64,000 nt of DNA from an uncultured Oscillospiraceae bacterium (GCA_934589065.1 CAKTNN010000008.1:1-64000); one strand, 5' to 3'. Numbered from the stretch's first letter, positions 8,147 to 16,865 are shown. Notes: generated by a model from the letters alone, not told the origin. Made by a program: numbers and translations.

Positions 8147-8240
8147 AAGGGACTGTTGCAAAACAGCCCCTCTTTTTTGTCCTTGCACCTGTCTGCAAAA
8201 AACGAAGAAACCCCGGCAACCGAAGTTGCCGGGGCTTTTT
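8147..8240 (+). terminator. Tandem terminators after the nrdR operon
   Basis: The first hairpin pairs AGGGACTGTT with AACAGCCCCT (one mismatch) and is followed by CTTTTTT. The second pairs CCCCGGCAAC (8211-8220) with GTTGCCGGGG (8225-8234) around a CGAA tetraloop and is followed by CTTTTT, a textbook intrinsic terminator. Confidence 0.85.
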
Positions 8241-8324
8241 CATGGTGAGCGACGGCACTCGGAATACAAATACTACACTTTACTCATCATAAATAAAGCT
8301 GAGGCCTAATCACGCAGCAGGGTG

Positions 8325-8338
8325 TGAAACCGATTACA
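8325..8338. promoter_or_regulatory. Upstream LacI-type operator (O2)
   Basis: TGAAACCGATTACA fits the LacI-family pattern TGWAAWCGWTTWCA with one change (C for W). Its centre is 142 bases upstream of the second operator, suitable for looping by a tetramer or two dimers. The likely binder is the LacI regulator encoded at 11807-12817. Confidence 0.65.
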
Positions 8339-8423
8339 TTACAGGGAGATGTACAGAATGCACAAATGACGAATGATTCTGTTGGCGAAATAGGAGAATC
8401 TTTCAAATATATTCAATTTGTGG

Positions 8424-8452
8424 TTGCATTTGCAAACGGGAGGGGCTATATT
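8424..8452 (+). promoter_or_regulatory. Promoter of the sugar ABC operon
   Basis: TTGCAT (8424-8429), a 17-base spacer and TATATT (8447-8452). The predicted start point near 8459 falls immediately before the downstream operator, so a bound repressor would block initiation. Confidence 0.75.
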
Positions 8453-8466
8453 AAATGTAACAGCCA

Positions 8467-8480
8467 TGAAATCGTTTACA
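8467..8480. promoter_or_regulatory. Downstream LacI-type operator (O1)
   Basis: TGAAATCGTTTACA matches the LacI-family pattern TGWAAWCGWTTWCA at every position. It lies just after the predicted transcription start, a classic repressor site. Catabolite control by a CcpA-like protein is an alternative, because its sites are similar. Confidence 0.75.
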
Positions 8481-8616
8481 AATGGTGAATAAAAACTCCT
8501 GCGCTTGTATCAGAGCGTGTTTCTCCTGTTACATGTGCAACAGGATGAATATCATTGGCTTATGCGGCTTTGGCCGATTAAGTATACAACTAACAACATA
8601 TCTAGGAGGAAACACA

Positions 8617-9963
8617 ATGAAAAAGCTGATTGCAATGCTGCTGGCTCTGGTTATGGTTCTGGGTCTGGTTGCTTGCGGCGGCAATACTGCCCCCGCTGCT
8701 ACTGAAGCTCCCAAGGCTGAAGCTACTGAAGCCCCCGCTGCTACCGAGGCTGCCAAGGAAGAGACTCCCGCAGCAACCGGTTCCGTCTACTACCTGAACT
8801 TCAAGCCCGAACAGGACGAAGCTTGGCAGAAGCTGGCTGCTGCATACACTGCAGAGACTGGCGTTCCCGTCACCGTTCTGACCGCTGCTTCCGGCACCTA
8901 CGAAGAGACTCTGATGGCCGAAATGGGCAAGACTGAGGCTCCCACCCTGTTCCAGGTCAACGGCCCCAACGCTCTGGCTAACTGGGCTGACTACTGCTAC
9001 GATCTGTCCGGTACCGACATCTACAGCCACCTGACCAATGACTCCTTTGCTCTGAAGCAGGACGGTGCTGTTATGGCTATCGGTTATGTTATCGAGTCCT
9101 ACGGCATCATCACCAACAAGACCCTGCTGGAGAAGGCAGGCTACAAGGTCGAAGACATCGCTTCCTTTGCTGATCTGAAGAAGGTCGCTGAAGACATCAC
9201 CGCTCGCTCCGCTGAGCTGGGCTTCTCCGCATTCTCCTCCGCCGGTATGGATCCCTCCTCCGACTGGAGATTCAAGACCCACCTGGCAAACCTGCCCATC
9301 TATTTCGAGTACCAGGCAGACGGCATCAACACCACCAAGGAAATCAAGGGTACTTATCTGGACAACTACCGTCAGATCTTTGATCTGTACATCAACAACT
9401 CCACCTGCGCTCCCTCTGAGCTGTCCGCTAAAACGGGCGACGACTCCCGTAACGAGTTCCTGGCTGGCAAGGCTGTCTTCTTCCAGAACGGTTCCTGGGA
9501 GTACGGCAACCTGAAGGGCACCTTCACCGATGACGAGCTGGCTATGATCCCCATCTACGTGGGCGCTGGCGACGAGGCTAACCAGGGTCTGTGCACCGGC
9601 TGTGAGAACTTCTGGTGTGTCAACAAGGATGCTTCCGAGGAAGACATCGCTGCTACTCTGACCTTCATCAATTGGTGTGTCACCGAGGGTGCTGAAACTC
9701 TGGCAAACGACATGGGCTTCGTTATCCCCTTCGACACTGCTGCTGAGACTGCAAACCTGTTCGTTAAGCAGGACGCGGCTTACACTGCTGCTGGCAAGAA
9801 CCCCGTCTCCTGGACTTTCACCACCATGCCTTCCGAAGAGTGGAAGAACGGTGTCGGCTCCGCTCTGACTGCTTACGCTGCTGACCAGACCGACGACAAC
9901 TGGGCAAAGGTTGTTGAGGCATTCGTTGACGGCTGGGCTTCCGAGTACGCATTGCTGGGCTAA
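8617..9963 (+). CDS. Sugar ABC transporter substrate-binding lipoprotein
   Basis: This is a 448-residue extracellular solute-binding protein (family 1). It has a lipoprotein signal peptide with Cys20 in LVAC and an Ala/Thr/Glu/Pro-rich linker, followed by the binding domain. It captures an oligosaccharide outside the membrane for the two permeases that follow. Linkage to MalQ suggests maltodextrin, but the ligand is not proven by sequence. The start at 8617 is set by AGGAGG eight bases upstream. Codon use is strongly biased towards CTG, GCT, AAG and GGC compared with neighbours, indicating very high expression. Confidence 0.93.
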   Translation: MKKLIAMLLALVMVLGLVACGGNTAPAATEAPKAEATEAPAATEAAKEETPAATGSVYYLNFKPEQDEAWQKLAAAYTAETGVPVTVLTAASGTYEETLMAEMGKTEAPTLFQVNGPNALANWADYCYDLSGTDIYSHLTNDSFALKQDGAVMAIGYVIESYGIITNKTLLEKAGYKVEDIASFADLKKVAEDITARSAELGFSAFSSAGMDPSSDWRFKTHLANLPIYFEYQADGINTTKEIKGTYLDNYRQIFDLYINNSTCAPSELSAKTGDDSRNEFLAGKAVFFQNGSWEYGNLKGTFTDDELAMIPIYVGAGDEANQGLCTGCENFWCVNKDASEEDIAATLTFINWCVTEGAETLANDMGFVIPFDTAAETANLFVKQDAAYTAAGKNPVSWTFTTMPSEEWKNGVGSALTAYAADQTDDNWAKVVEAFVDGWASEYALLG

Positions 9964-9978
9964 TTTTCAATTCTAAAT

Positions 9979-10002
9979 GAGGGTGGGCCACTGCCCACCC
10001 TC
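9979..10002 (+). terminator. Intercistronic stem-loop after the binding-protein gene
   Basis: GAGGGTGGGC and GCCCACCCTC form a perfect ten-base stem around CACT. The following sequence has only short T runs. Such hairpins commonly lower downstream read-through or protect the upstream mRNA, giving more binding protein than permease. Confidence 0.7.
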
Positions 10003-10082
10003 ATCCTTTAATAACAGAAGTGAGATGCTATATGGTATGGCATTTGAGTTTTGTTATTAAAAAATATTAGGAGGAGATACTT

Positions 10083-10934
10083 TTGATCAAAGCAACAAAG
10101 AAATGGTGGCCGCTTTTTGTGCTGCCTACATTTTGTGCCTTCATAATCGGTTTTGTAGTCCCGTTTGCCGAAGGCCTGTATCTGTCATTCTGTAAGTTTA
10201 CTACCATCAATAAAGCTGCCTGGGTGGGCATCGGCAACTATATCAAGGTATTTCAGGATGCTCAGTTCTGGGATTCTTTGACCTTTACTGCAAGCTTCAC
10301 AGTGGTATCCACCGTCCTGATCAACGTGCTGGCCTTTGCGATCGCCCTCGCCCTGACAAAGGGAATCGTGGGAACCAATGTGTTCCGCACTGTCTACTTT
10401 ATGCCCAATCTGATCGGCGGTATTGTGCTTGGCTATATCTGGAATATTTTGATTAACTGTGTTCTGAGCCTAGTGGGTGCTCCTCTGATTGCACTGAACA
10501 CCTCAGCCGGCTATTCGGGCATGATCATTCTGATGTGCTGGCAGCAGATCGGATATATGATGATCATTTACATTGCTGGCCTTCAGTCCATTCCCAACGA
10601 ACTGATTGAGGCGGCCCGAATCGATGGCGCTACCCCCACCCAGACCCTGTTCCAGGTGAAGATCCCCAATGTGATGCCTTCCATCACCATTTGTCTCTTC
10701 CTGACTCTGACCAATTCATTCAAGCTCTTTGACCAGAACCTGGCGCTGACCGGCGGTGATCCCAACCACGCCACCGAAATGCTGGCTCTGAATATCTATA
10801 ATAATTTCTATGCCCGCTCAGGTGCAGCCTGGAAGGGCATCGGTCAGGCCAAGGCAGTGGTGTTCTGCATCATGGTGATCGCTATTTCCATGATTCAGCT
10901 TAAGGCTACCCGCTCCAAGGAGGTGCAGCAGTAA
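10083..10934 (+). CDS. Sugar ABC transporter permease (MalF/UgpA type)
   Basis: This 283-residue inner-membrane permease has six predicted transmembrane helices. The cytoplasmic EAA loop EAARIDGATPTQTLFQVKIP docks the ATPase. The start is TTG at 10083, with AGGAGG nine bases upstream and no better ATG. It forms a heterodimer with the next gene product. The stop overlaps the next start (TAATG). Confidence 0.92.
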   Translation: MIKATKKWWPLFVLPTFCAFIIGFVVPFAEGLYLSFCKFTTINKAAWVGIGNYIKVFQDAQFWDSLTFTASFTVVSTVLINVLAFAIALALTKGIVGTNVFRTVYFMPNLIGGIVLGYIWNILINCVLSLVGAPLIALNTSAGYSGMIILMCWQQIGYMMIIYIAGLQSIPNELIEAARIDGATPTQTLFQVKIPNVMPSITICLFLTLTNSFKLFDQNLALTGGDPNHATEMLALNIYNNFYARSGAAWKGIGQAKAVVFCIMVIAISMIQLKATRSKEVQQ

Positions 10935-11776
10935 TGAAGAACAGAAAATCGATCTCCGATACTCTAATGACAATCATTCTGACGGTTCTCAGCATTGTTT
11001 GGGTGTACCCTGTCATCATGATCCTGTTCAATTCCCTGAAGGTAGAAACCGCGATCTCTACCAATACCGCTTTTGATCTGCCCACTGCAGAAACATTTAC
11101 AGGTCTGCAGAACTTCGTCAATGCAGTGAGCTCCAAGGGCTTTGTGGATGCATTTTTCACCAGCCTGGTGATTACCATCACTTCTGTGGCAGCGATTCTG
11201 CTGTTTTGCTCCATGTGTGCATGGTTTATCACCCGTGTTGAAAATATCTTCACGAAACTGGTGTATTTTCTGTTTGTGTTCTCCATGGTGGTGCCGTTCC
11301 AGATGCTGATGTTCACACTGGCAGCCACCTCTGACCAGTTGAATCTGAATACGCCTTGGAATATCTGGGTGATCTATCTTGGCTTTGGCGCAGGTTTGGC
11401 TGTGTTTATGTTTGCGGGTTTTATGAAATCAATTCCGCTGGAAATTGAGGAAGCGGCGATGATTGACGGCTGTAACCCCTTGCAGACTTTCTTTATGATT
11501 GTCCTTCCTGTGCTGAAACCCACTATGATTTCAGTTGGTATTCTGGAAACTATGTGGGTCTGGAATGACTATCTGCTGCCCTATCTGGTTTTGGACCGTA
11601 AGAAATACACCACCATTCCGATTCTGATCCAGTATTTCAAGGGAAGCTACGGTCGTGTTGAAATGGGTCCCATGATGGCCTGTATTATGCTGACCGTTCT
11701 GCCCATCATCGTCGTTTACCTGATCTGCCAGAAGCATATCATCAAAGGTGTTGTGGCTGGTGCTGTAAAGGGCTGA
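10934..11776 (+). CDS. Sugar ABC transporter permease (MalG/UgpE type)
   Basis: This 280-residue second half of the channel has six predicted transmembrane helices and an EAA loop (EEAAMIDGCNPLQTFFMIVLP). It overlaps the upstream permease gene by one base, so expression is coupled. No ATP-binding subunit is encoded in this operon; a shared MsmX/MsmK-type ATPase from elsewhere in the genome is the usual solution in Firmicutes. Confidence 0.92.
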   Translation: MKNRKSISDTLMTIILTVLSIVWVYPVIMILFNSLKVETAISTNTAFDLPTAETFTGLQNFVNAVSSKGFVDAFFTSLVITITSVAAILLFCSMCAWFITRVENIFTKLVYFLFVFSMVVPFQMLMFTLAATSDQLNLNTPWNIWVIYLGFGAGLAVFMFAGFMKSIPLEIEEAAMIDGCNPLQTFFMIVLPVLKPTMISVGILETMWVWNDYLLPYLVLDRKKYTTIPILIQYFKGSYGRVEMGPMMACIMLTVLPIIVVYLICQKHIIKGVVAGAVKG

Positions 11777-11806
11777 TATCCCACGACATGCAAAGGAGGT
11801 CATTCT

Positions 11807-12817
11807 ATGACCATCAAAGATCTGGCAGAAAAGTCTGGATACAGTGTCGCCACTGTATCCAGAGTGCTGAATAATCATCCCAATGTCAGCGATAAGGCGC
11901 GTGAAGAGATCAACCGGCTGGTAAAAGAAAGCGGTTTCCAGATCAACACCAACGCACAGCAGCTGAAGCAGCATGCTAACTCCATACTGGTGGTGGTAAA
12001 AGGTACTTCCAACGAGATGTTTGCCGAAATGATCGAAACCATTCAGGCGCTGATCGATAAGACGCACTATCCCCTCCATGTGGACTATATGGACGAGGAT
12101 AATAACGAAGTTCTGCGGGCAATCCAGTTATGCCGGGAAAAGAAACCGCTGGGTATTCTGTTCTTGGGCGGAAACAGCCAAAATTTCCTGAAGGACTTTG
12201 GTAAAATCGAAATACCCTGTGTTCTGGTGTCCAACGATGCGTCCGGATTGCCCTTTGATAACCTTTCCAGTGTGTCCACCGATGACCGCCAGGCTGCCCG
12301 CTGCGCCATGGATTCCCTGATTGCTCTGGGTCACAGAAAAGTTGTGATCGTGGGCGGTAACCGGGAAGTGTCCGATACCAGCCGCCTTCGCTATGAGGGC
12401 TGCATGCAGTCTTTCCGGAATCATGGAATTGAATATGACGAAGAATTGGACTATCAGGATGTTCGTTTCTCATACCAGGATGGATACAATGCCACCCAGC
12501 AGCTGATTGCCAATGGCCGGAAGTTTACCGCCTTGTTTGCTATTGCGGATGTTATGGCCATCGGCGCCATTCGGGCGCTTCATAATAACGGTCTGCGGGT
12601 TCCCAAAGATGTATCTGTGATGGGCTTTGATGGCCTGCGGTTGGGCTCATTTCTGGTTCCCGAACTATCAACTGTCATCCAGTCGGCGCAGAAAATGGCC
12701 CAGAGAAGTGTGGAGATCCTGATTGACCGTATCGAACATGGGGGCCATGCCTGTCATGAAGCCGTTCCCTATGCCCTGCATCAACGGGAAAGTACACGGC
12801 GTATTGATGATGACTAA
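11807..12817 (+). CDS. LacI-family transcriptional regulator
   Basis: This 336-residue regulator has a helix-turn-helix at about residues 2-21 (TIKDLAEKSGYSVATVSRVL), the hinge following, and a periplasmic-binding-like ligand domain from about 60. It sits inside the sugar operon, between the permease and malQ genes. The two operators at 8325 and 8467 match the family recognition pattern, so it most likely represses this operon until the sugar or a derivative binds. AGGAGG precedes the ATG. Confidence 0.93.
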   Translation: MTIKDLAEKSGYSVATVSRVLNNHPNVSDKAREEINRLVKESGFQINTNAQQLKQHANSILVVVKGTSNEMFAEMIETIQALIDKTHYPLHVDYMDEDNNEVLRAIQLCREKKPLGILFLGGNSQNFLKDFGKIEIPCVLVSNDASGLPFDNLSSVSTDDRQAARCAMDSLIALGHRKVVIVGGNREVSDTSRLRYEGCMQSFRNHGIEYDEELDYQDVRFSYQDGYNATQQLIANGRKFTALFAIADVMAIGAIRALHNNGLRVPKDVSVMGFDGLRLGSFLVPELSTVIQSAQKMAQRSVEILIDRIEHGGHACHEAVPYALHQRESTRRIDDD

Positions 12818-12827
12818 GGAGGAAAGT

Positions 12828-14300
12828 ATGAGAAAAAGTGGAATTTTGATGCATGTCACATCATTACCCAGTCCCTATGGCATTGGCAGCATGGGAAAGT
12901 GTGCCTATGAATTTGTGGACTTCTTATACAAAGCGGGCCAATCTTATTGGCAGGTGCTTCCTCTGAACCCCACCGGATATGGCGACTCCCCTTATCAGGC
13001 ATTCTCCTCCTTTGCGGGCAATCATTATCTGATCGATCTGGATATGCTGATCCAGGAGCAACTGCTGTTGCAGGAGGAAGTGGATGCGGTAAACTGGAGC
13101 CGGGATGAAAACCGTGTGGATTTTGGCTGTCTGTTTGAGAACCGCTGCAAACTGCTGCATCTTGCCTATGAACGCTTTTCTGAAAACGAGGAATATCGCC
13201 AGTTTATCAGTGAAAACGCGGATTGGCTGGAGGATTACGGGCTGTTTATGTCCCTGAAAGAAAAAAATCATGGCACTCCCTGGTATGAATGGTCCCTCAG
13301 TCTTATGAAGCGTCTCCCTGAAATTCTTGCCAGCGCCCGTGAGGAAATGCGTGATTCGGTTCAGTTCCACTACTTCCTCCAGTATCAGTTTTTCAGGCAA
13401 TGGAAGGCGTTGCGCAGCTATGCGAACCAGCGGGGCATTAAAATCATCGGTGACGTTCCGATTTATGTTCCTCTGGATTCCGTGGATGTTTGGTCCGCGC
13501 CTGAGCTGTTTCAGCTGGACGGTAATTGCCGCCCCACAGCGGTTGCAGGCTGTCCGCCGGATTCCTTTACAGCCGATGGTCAGCTTTGGGGCAATCCCCT
13601 GTACCGGTGGGATAAAATGAAAGAAACCGGATTTGCCTGGTGGATCCGCCGGCTGACCGCTGCGGCCAGAATGTATGATGTGGTGCGTCTGGACCACTTT
13701 AGAGGATTTGAGAGCTTCTGGGCCGTTCCAGCGGGTGACAAGACCGCTGCGGGTGGTCAGTGGATGAAAGGCCCCGGCCTGGATTATATTCAAGCCATTC
13801 AGGCAGCATTACCGGATCTGGACTTTATTGCGGAAGATTTGGGCTATGTTACGCCGGAGGTGCGGCAGCTCCAGCTGGATTCCGGTTATCCCAGCATGAA
13901 GGTTCTTCAGTTTGCCTTTGATTCCCGGGAGGAATCGGATTATTTGCCCCATACATACCCAGTCAATTCGGTTTGCTATGTGGGTACCCACGATAATATG
14001 ACCCTTGCCCAGTGGCTTTCGGAAGCGGATCCGCAGGATGTGGCGTTAGCAAAGAACTATTTGGGCCTCAACGAAGAAGAGGGTTTTGCCTGGGGTATGA
14101 TCCGGGGCGCTATGGGATCGGTCAGCAAGCTCTGCGTGATCCAGATGCAGGACTATCTGGCATTGGACGGTGCGGCCCGCATGAATTTCCCGGGTACACT
14201 GTCATCTGCCAACTGGACTTGGCGGGCGGGAAAGGATTATCTTTCCGAAGCGCTGACAGCGCGGATCTACGAAATTACACGGCGTTATGCGCGAGTATAA
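12828..14300 (+). CDS. malQ: 4-alpha-glucanotransferase (amylomaltase, GH77)
   Basis: MalQ disproportionates maltodextrins by moving alpha-1,4-glucan segments between acceptors and releasing glucose. The 490-residue protein shows the GH77 signatures: the nucleophile Asp in VVRLDHFRGF, the acid/base Glu in IAEDLGYVTPEV, and the transition-state Asp in GTHDNMT. The start at 12828 follows AGGAGGAAAGT. It ends the operon, and its presence is the best evidence that the transporter imports maltodextrin-like sugars. Confidence 0.95.
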   Translation: MRKSGILMHVTSLPSPYGIGSMGKCAYEFVDFLYKAGQSYWQVLPLNPTGYGDSPYQAFSSFAGNHYLIDLDMLIQEQLLLQEEVDAVNWSRDENRVDFGCLFENRCKLLHLAYERFSENEEYRQFISENADWLEDYGLFMSLKEKNHGTPWYEWSLSLMKRLPEILASAREEMRDSVQFHYFLQYQFFRQWKALRSYANQRGIKIIGDVPIYVPLDSVDVWSAPELFQLDGNCRPTAVAGCPPDSFTADGQLWGNPLYRWDKMKETGFAWWIRRLTAAARMYDVVRLDHFRGFESFWAVPAGDKTAAGGQWMKGPGLDYIQAIQAALPDLDFIAEDLGYVTPEVRQLQLDSGYPSMKVLQFAFDSREESDYLPHTYPVNSVCYVGTHDNMTLAQWLSEADPQDVALAKNYLGLNEEEGFAWGMIRGAMGSVSKLCVIQMQDYLALDGAARMNFPGTLSSANWTWRAGKDYLSEALTARIYEITRRYARV

Positions 14301-14377
14301 AAGATTATTGCAAGACTCATTATCAACTTGCAGCTGGAAGATGATGTCTATGACGGCATAATGCATCGGGAAAAATA

Positions 14378-14421
14378 AAAATGCGTGATATTTGGTGAAT
14401 AAACCAAATATCACGCATTTT
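14378..14421 (+). terminator. Terminator of the sugar operon
   Basis: AAATGCGTGATATTTGGT and its complement form a stem of about 18 pairs around a six-base loop. A-rich sequence precedes it and TTTT closes it, so it could work on either strand. Confidence 0.8.
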
Positions 14422-14478
14422 CATCTATAGCGAACCTATGAAGCCGCTTTGTTCATACGCCACAGAATGTTTTGGTGT

Positions 14479-14516
14479 AAAAAAATCCCACCTGATTACT
14501 CAGGTGGGATTTTTTC
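14479..14516 (-). terminator. Terminator of the tRNA-Met/tRNA-Glu unit
   Basis: AATCCCACCTGA (14484-14495) pairs with TCAGGTGGGATT (14500-14511), flanked by A and T runs on both sides. It lies about 55 bases past the 3' end of tRNA-Glu, so on the minus strand it ends the tRNA transcript. Confidence 0.8.
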
Positions 14517-14568
14517 AGTGAACGCAAATACATTCCTCACAATGTGCATGGTTCGTATTTGCGCGTCA

Positions 14569-14643
14569 TGGTGACCCGTACGGGAATCGAACCCATGTTA
14601 CCGCCGTGAAAGGGCGGTGTCTTAACCGCTTGACCAACGGGCC
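14569..14643 (-). tRNA. tRNA-Glu (anticodon TTC)
   Basis: The minus strand forms a 75-base cloverleaf. The acceptor GGCCCGT pairs with ACGGGTC (one G-T), the anticodon stem CCGCC/GGCGG encloses CTTTCAC, and the T arm contains GGGTTCGATTCC. CCA is encoded at 14569-14571. It is separated from tRNA-Met by no spacer, so the two are processed from one transcript. Confidence 0.96.
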
Positions 14644-14719
14644 TGGTAGCGGCAATCTGATTCGAACAGATGACATACCGGGTATGAACCGGCTACTCTA
14701 CCAACTGAGTTATGCCGCC
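14644..14719 (-). tRNA. tRNA-Met (anticodon CAT, elongator type)
   Basis: The minus strand forms a 76-base cloverleaf with acceptor GGCGGCA/TGCCGCT and the anticodon loop TTCATAC in a GCCGG/CCGGT stem. CCA is encoded at 14644-14646. The first acceptor pair is matched and the GGTTCATACCC loop context is typical of elongator Met. A tRNA-Ile with modified CAT is the less likely alternative. Confidence 0.92.
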
Positions 14720-14850
14720 ATGTGGTCAATGCAAATTTCGGCACCGCCGAAACAGCTTCTGTATTATATACGAAGGGGCACGGTTTGTCAAGAGCTCAAT
14801 TGTATTTTTTTAGAAAAAAACGGGAATGCTCTTCCGTGAGGTGAGGTTGG

Positions 14851-15234
14851 ATGTGGATAGAAACCCTTTCCATGTTTCTTCTGGGGGGTGCGGGTTATGT
14901 GGCAATTGAGCTCCTTTACCGGGGCAGAAGCCATATCAGTATGTTTTTTGCCGGCGGCGTATGCTTTTTGCTCCTGGGCAAACTGGAAAAGGTAAAGCCC
15001 AGGCTGCCGGGGCTTCTCCGTCCGGTGGCAGGGGCGGGAATTATCACCACGGTAGAGCTGGCGGCAGGAATGCTCTTCAACCGGAATTACGCCGTATGGG
15101 ATTACCGGGGGCTTCCCGGCAACTACCAGGGGCAGATCTGCCCCCGGTTTTTCCTGATGTGGATTCCTCTGGCCTGGGCCGCCGGAAAGCTCTACCTGGG
15201 GGCAGAAAAGGCTATCCCCGGAAAACGGGGATAG
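14851..15234 (+). CDS. Small membrane protein, putative CmpB-type (PF06541-like)
   Basis: This 127-residue protein has about four transmembrane helices. The C-terminal segment VWDYRGLPGNYQGQICPRFF, followed by a tryptophan-rich helix, resembles the conserved core of proteins labelled putative ABC-transporter type IV (CmpB). These are widespread in Clostridia, and their function is unknown. AGGTGAGG precedes the ATG. The gene converges with the DUF6440-like gene. Confidence 0.6.
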   Translation: MWIETLSMFLLGGAGYVAIELLYRGRSHISMFFAGGVCFLLLGKLEKVKPRLPGLLRPVAGAGIITTVELAAGMLFNRNYAVWDYRGLPGNYQGQICPRFFLMWIPLAWAAGKLYLGAEKAIPGKRG

Positions 15235-15244
15235 CCCACTGTGT

Positions 15245-15430
15245 TTATTTCTCTTTCTGCACCGGCAGAGCGGAAACTACGGGCTTGCCGTCCCGGTCCA
15301 GGAGAACCGTCAGGCCGCCGCTGTATCCGCTTTGCTGGAACAAATAATTGACACCGGTCTGGGTGTCCACCCAGATTTCCATAGACCCTGCAAAGCCCTG
15401 GGAATAGATTTTTACAAAACGCTTTTCCAT
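15245..15430 (-). CDS. Small DUF6440-like protein
   Basis: This 61-residue cytoplasmic protein contains IWVDTQTGVNYLF and GLTVLLDRDGKPVV, a pattern I associate with the DUF6440 family of small Firmicute proteins. No function is known. The start at 15430 is chosen because GGAGCG lies at proper spacing. It lies downstream of, and co-oriented with, the SPFH gene and may be part of its transcript. Confidence 0.6.
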   Translation of the reverse strand: MEKRFVKIYSQGFAGSMEIWVDTQTGVNYLFQQSGYSGGLTVLLDRDGKPVVSALPVQKEK

Positions 15431-15483
15431 AGGGAACGCTCCTTCTGAAAACCGCCGCCGGTTTTTCACGGCGGCGGATGGGG

Positions 15484-16398
15484 TTACTTGGTACCTTCTA
15501 CAATGCCGTTGGCAAGACCTACAAGGCCCTGCATCTCGCTGGGGATGATAATCTTGGTGGCCTGACCGTCGGCAATCTTCTGCATGGCTTCAATTGCTTT
15601 GAGCTTCAGCACGTTGTCGTTGGGGGCCTTTTCGTTCAGCATTTCCAGGGAGTCAGCCAGGGCCTGCTGCACGGAGCGGATGGCCTGGGCTTCGCCGTCG
15701 GCCTTCAGGATGGCAGCCTGCTTCTCGGCCTCGGCCCGGAGAATGGCGGCCTGCTTTTCGGCATCGGCCTTCAAAATGGCGGATTCCTTCTCGCCTTCGG
15801 CAATCAGAATGGCGGACTTCTTCTGGCCCTCGGCCTGAAGGATGGACTGACGGCGGTCACGCTCAGCCTTCATCTGCTTTTCCATGGAGTTCTGGATGTC
15901 GGCAGGGGGCAGGATGTTTTTCAGCTCCACACGGTTGACCTTGATGCCCCAGGGGTCGGTGGCATCGTCCAGAATGGAGCGCATCTTGGTATTGACGACG
16001 TCACGGCTGGTCAGAGTCTGGTCCAGCTCCAGGTCGCCGATGATGTTACGCAGGGTGGTGGCAGTCAGGGTTTCCATAGCCATCATAGGCTGCTCCACGC
16101 CGTAGCAGTAGAGCTTGGGGTCGGTAATCTGGAAGTAGACAACGGTATCAATCTGCATGGTAACGTTATCCTTGGTAATCACAGGCTGAGGGGGATAGTC
16201 CAAAACCTGCTCCTTCAGACTGACCTTCCGGGCAATGCGGTCGATGAAGGGAACCTTAAAGTGCATACCCACGCCCCACACGGTATGGAATGCACCCAGC
16301 CGCTCAATGACATAAGCCCGGGACTGCTGAACAACGGCAATATTGGTGACGACAATGATGATTGCCAGAACAATCAGAACGAGAATGAAAAAACCCAT
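15484..16398 (-). CDS. SPFH/band 7 domain membrane protein (stomatin/QmcA-like)
   Basis: This 304-residue protein has one N-terminal transmembrane helix (about 3-22) and the SPFH domain (about 25-190). A coiled-coil region of Ala/Glu/Lys heptad-like repeats (about 190-245, recurring EKQAAIL/EKESAIL) and a hydrophobic C-terminal tail follow. Such proteins oligomerise at the membrane and organise microdomains or regulate proteases. It pairs with an NfeD-type protein immediately upstream, the standard stomatin-NfeD operon. Confidence 0.93.
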   Translation of the reverse strand: MGFFILVLIVLAIIIVVTNIAVVQQSRAYVIERLGAFHTVWGVGMHFKVPFIDRIARKVSLKEQVLDYPPQPVITKDNVTMQIDTVVYFQITDPKLYCYGVEQPMMAMETLTATTLRNIIGDLELDQTLTSRDVVNTKMRSILDDATDPWGIKVNRVELKNILPPADIQNSMEKQMKAERDRRQSILQAEGQKKSAILIAEGEKESAILKADAEKQAAILRAEAEKQAAILKADGEAQAIRSVQQALADSLEMLNEKAPNDNVLKLKAIEAMQKIADGQATKIIIPSEMQGLVGLANGIVEGTK

Positions 16399-16415
16399 AA
16401 AGAATCCTCCTTATT

Positions 16416-16865
16416 TTACACTTTTTCGGGAACGGATACCGGGGAAACGATCAGCTTGACGCCCTCGATCCGTTCGATTTTTACAATGGAATCTGCCGGG
16501 ATATCCTCCCCCGCTGCGCTGCGGGCGCTCCAGGTCATTCCATTGATCTTTACCTGGCCCTGGGAGCGGAGATTGCATATTTCCTCCGTTACCGGGCACT
16601 CCTTGCCAACCAGGGAGTCTGCATTGGTTTTCTGAATGGTGGGGTTCAGGTACTTCTTTATCATGGGCCTGAGCAGCGCCAGAAGCACAATGGAAACCCC
16701 CAGAAAGAGCCCAATCTGCAGTGGCAGCGATGCACCCAGCAGCGCAGCAACGGCCGCCACCAGGGCGCCTGCCGCAAACCAGGCGGAAACCAGAGCCACG
16801 GTTGCGCCCTCCATCACCAGAAATCCGATCAGCAGACCCAGCCAGAGGTAAGCATACATACGCAT
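16416..16865 (-). CDS. NfeD-family membrane protein
   Basis: This 149-residue protein has three or four N-terminal transmembrane helices (about 1-75) and a C-terminal OB-fold domain (about 85-145; GKECPVTEEI...GQVKINGMTWSARS). NfeD proteins are partners of SPFH proteins. The start at 16865 is set by GGAGGG eight bases upstream, with a promoter further up at 16902-16930. Its gene precedes the SPFH gene by 17 bases. Confidence 0.9.
   Translation of the reverse strand: MRMYAYLWLGLLIGFLVMEGATVALVSAWFAAGALVAAVAALLGASLPLQIGLFLGVSIVLLALLRPMIKKYLNPTIQKTNADSLVGKECPVTEEICNLRSQGQVKINGMTWSARSAAGEDIPADSIVKIERIEGVKLIVSPVSVPEKV

Larger units (their letters stand above)
8143..8616. other. Gene-free regulatory region before the sugar ABC operon
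   Basis: This stretch of 474 bases holds the nrdR-operon terminators, two LacI-type operators and the operon promoter, all listed separately. I see no additional gene in it. Confidence 0.8.
14301..14850. other. Protein-gene-free stretch holding the tRNA pair
   Basis: These 550 bases between malQ and the CmpB-like gene contain two terminators and the tRNA-Glu and tRNA-Met genes. Nothing else is recognisable. Confidence 0.8.

Noticed and set aside
8482-8616. A longer N-terminus of the sugar-binding protein starting at 8482
   Set aside because: The lipoprotein signal peptide begins at 8617 with AGGAGG before it, and the extension overlaps the untranslated leader just after the operator.
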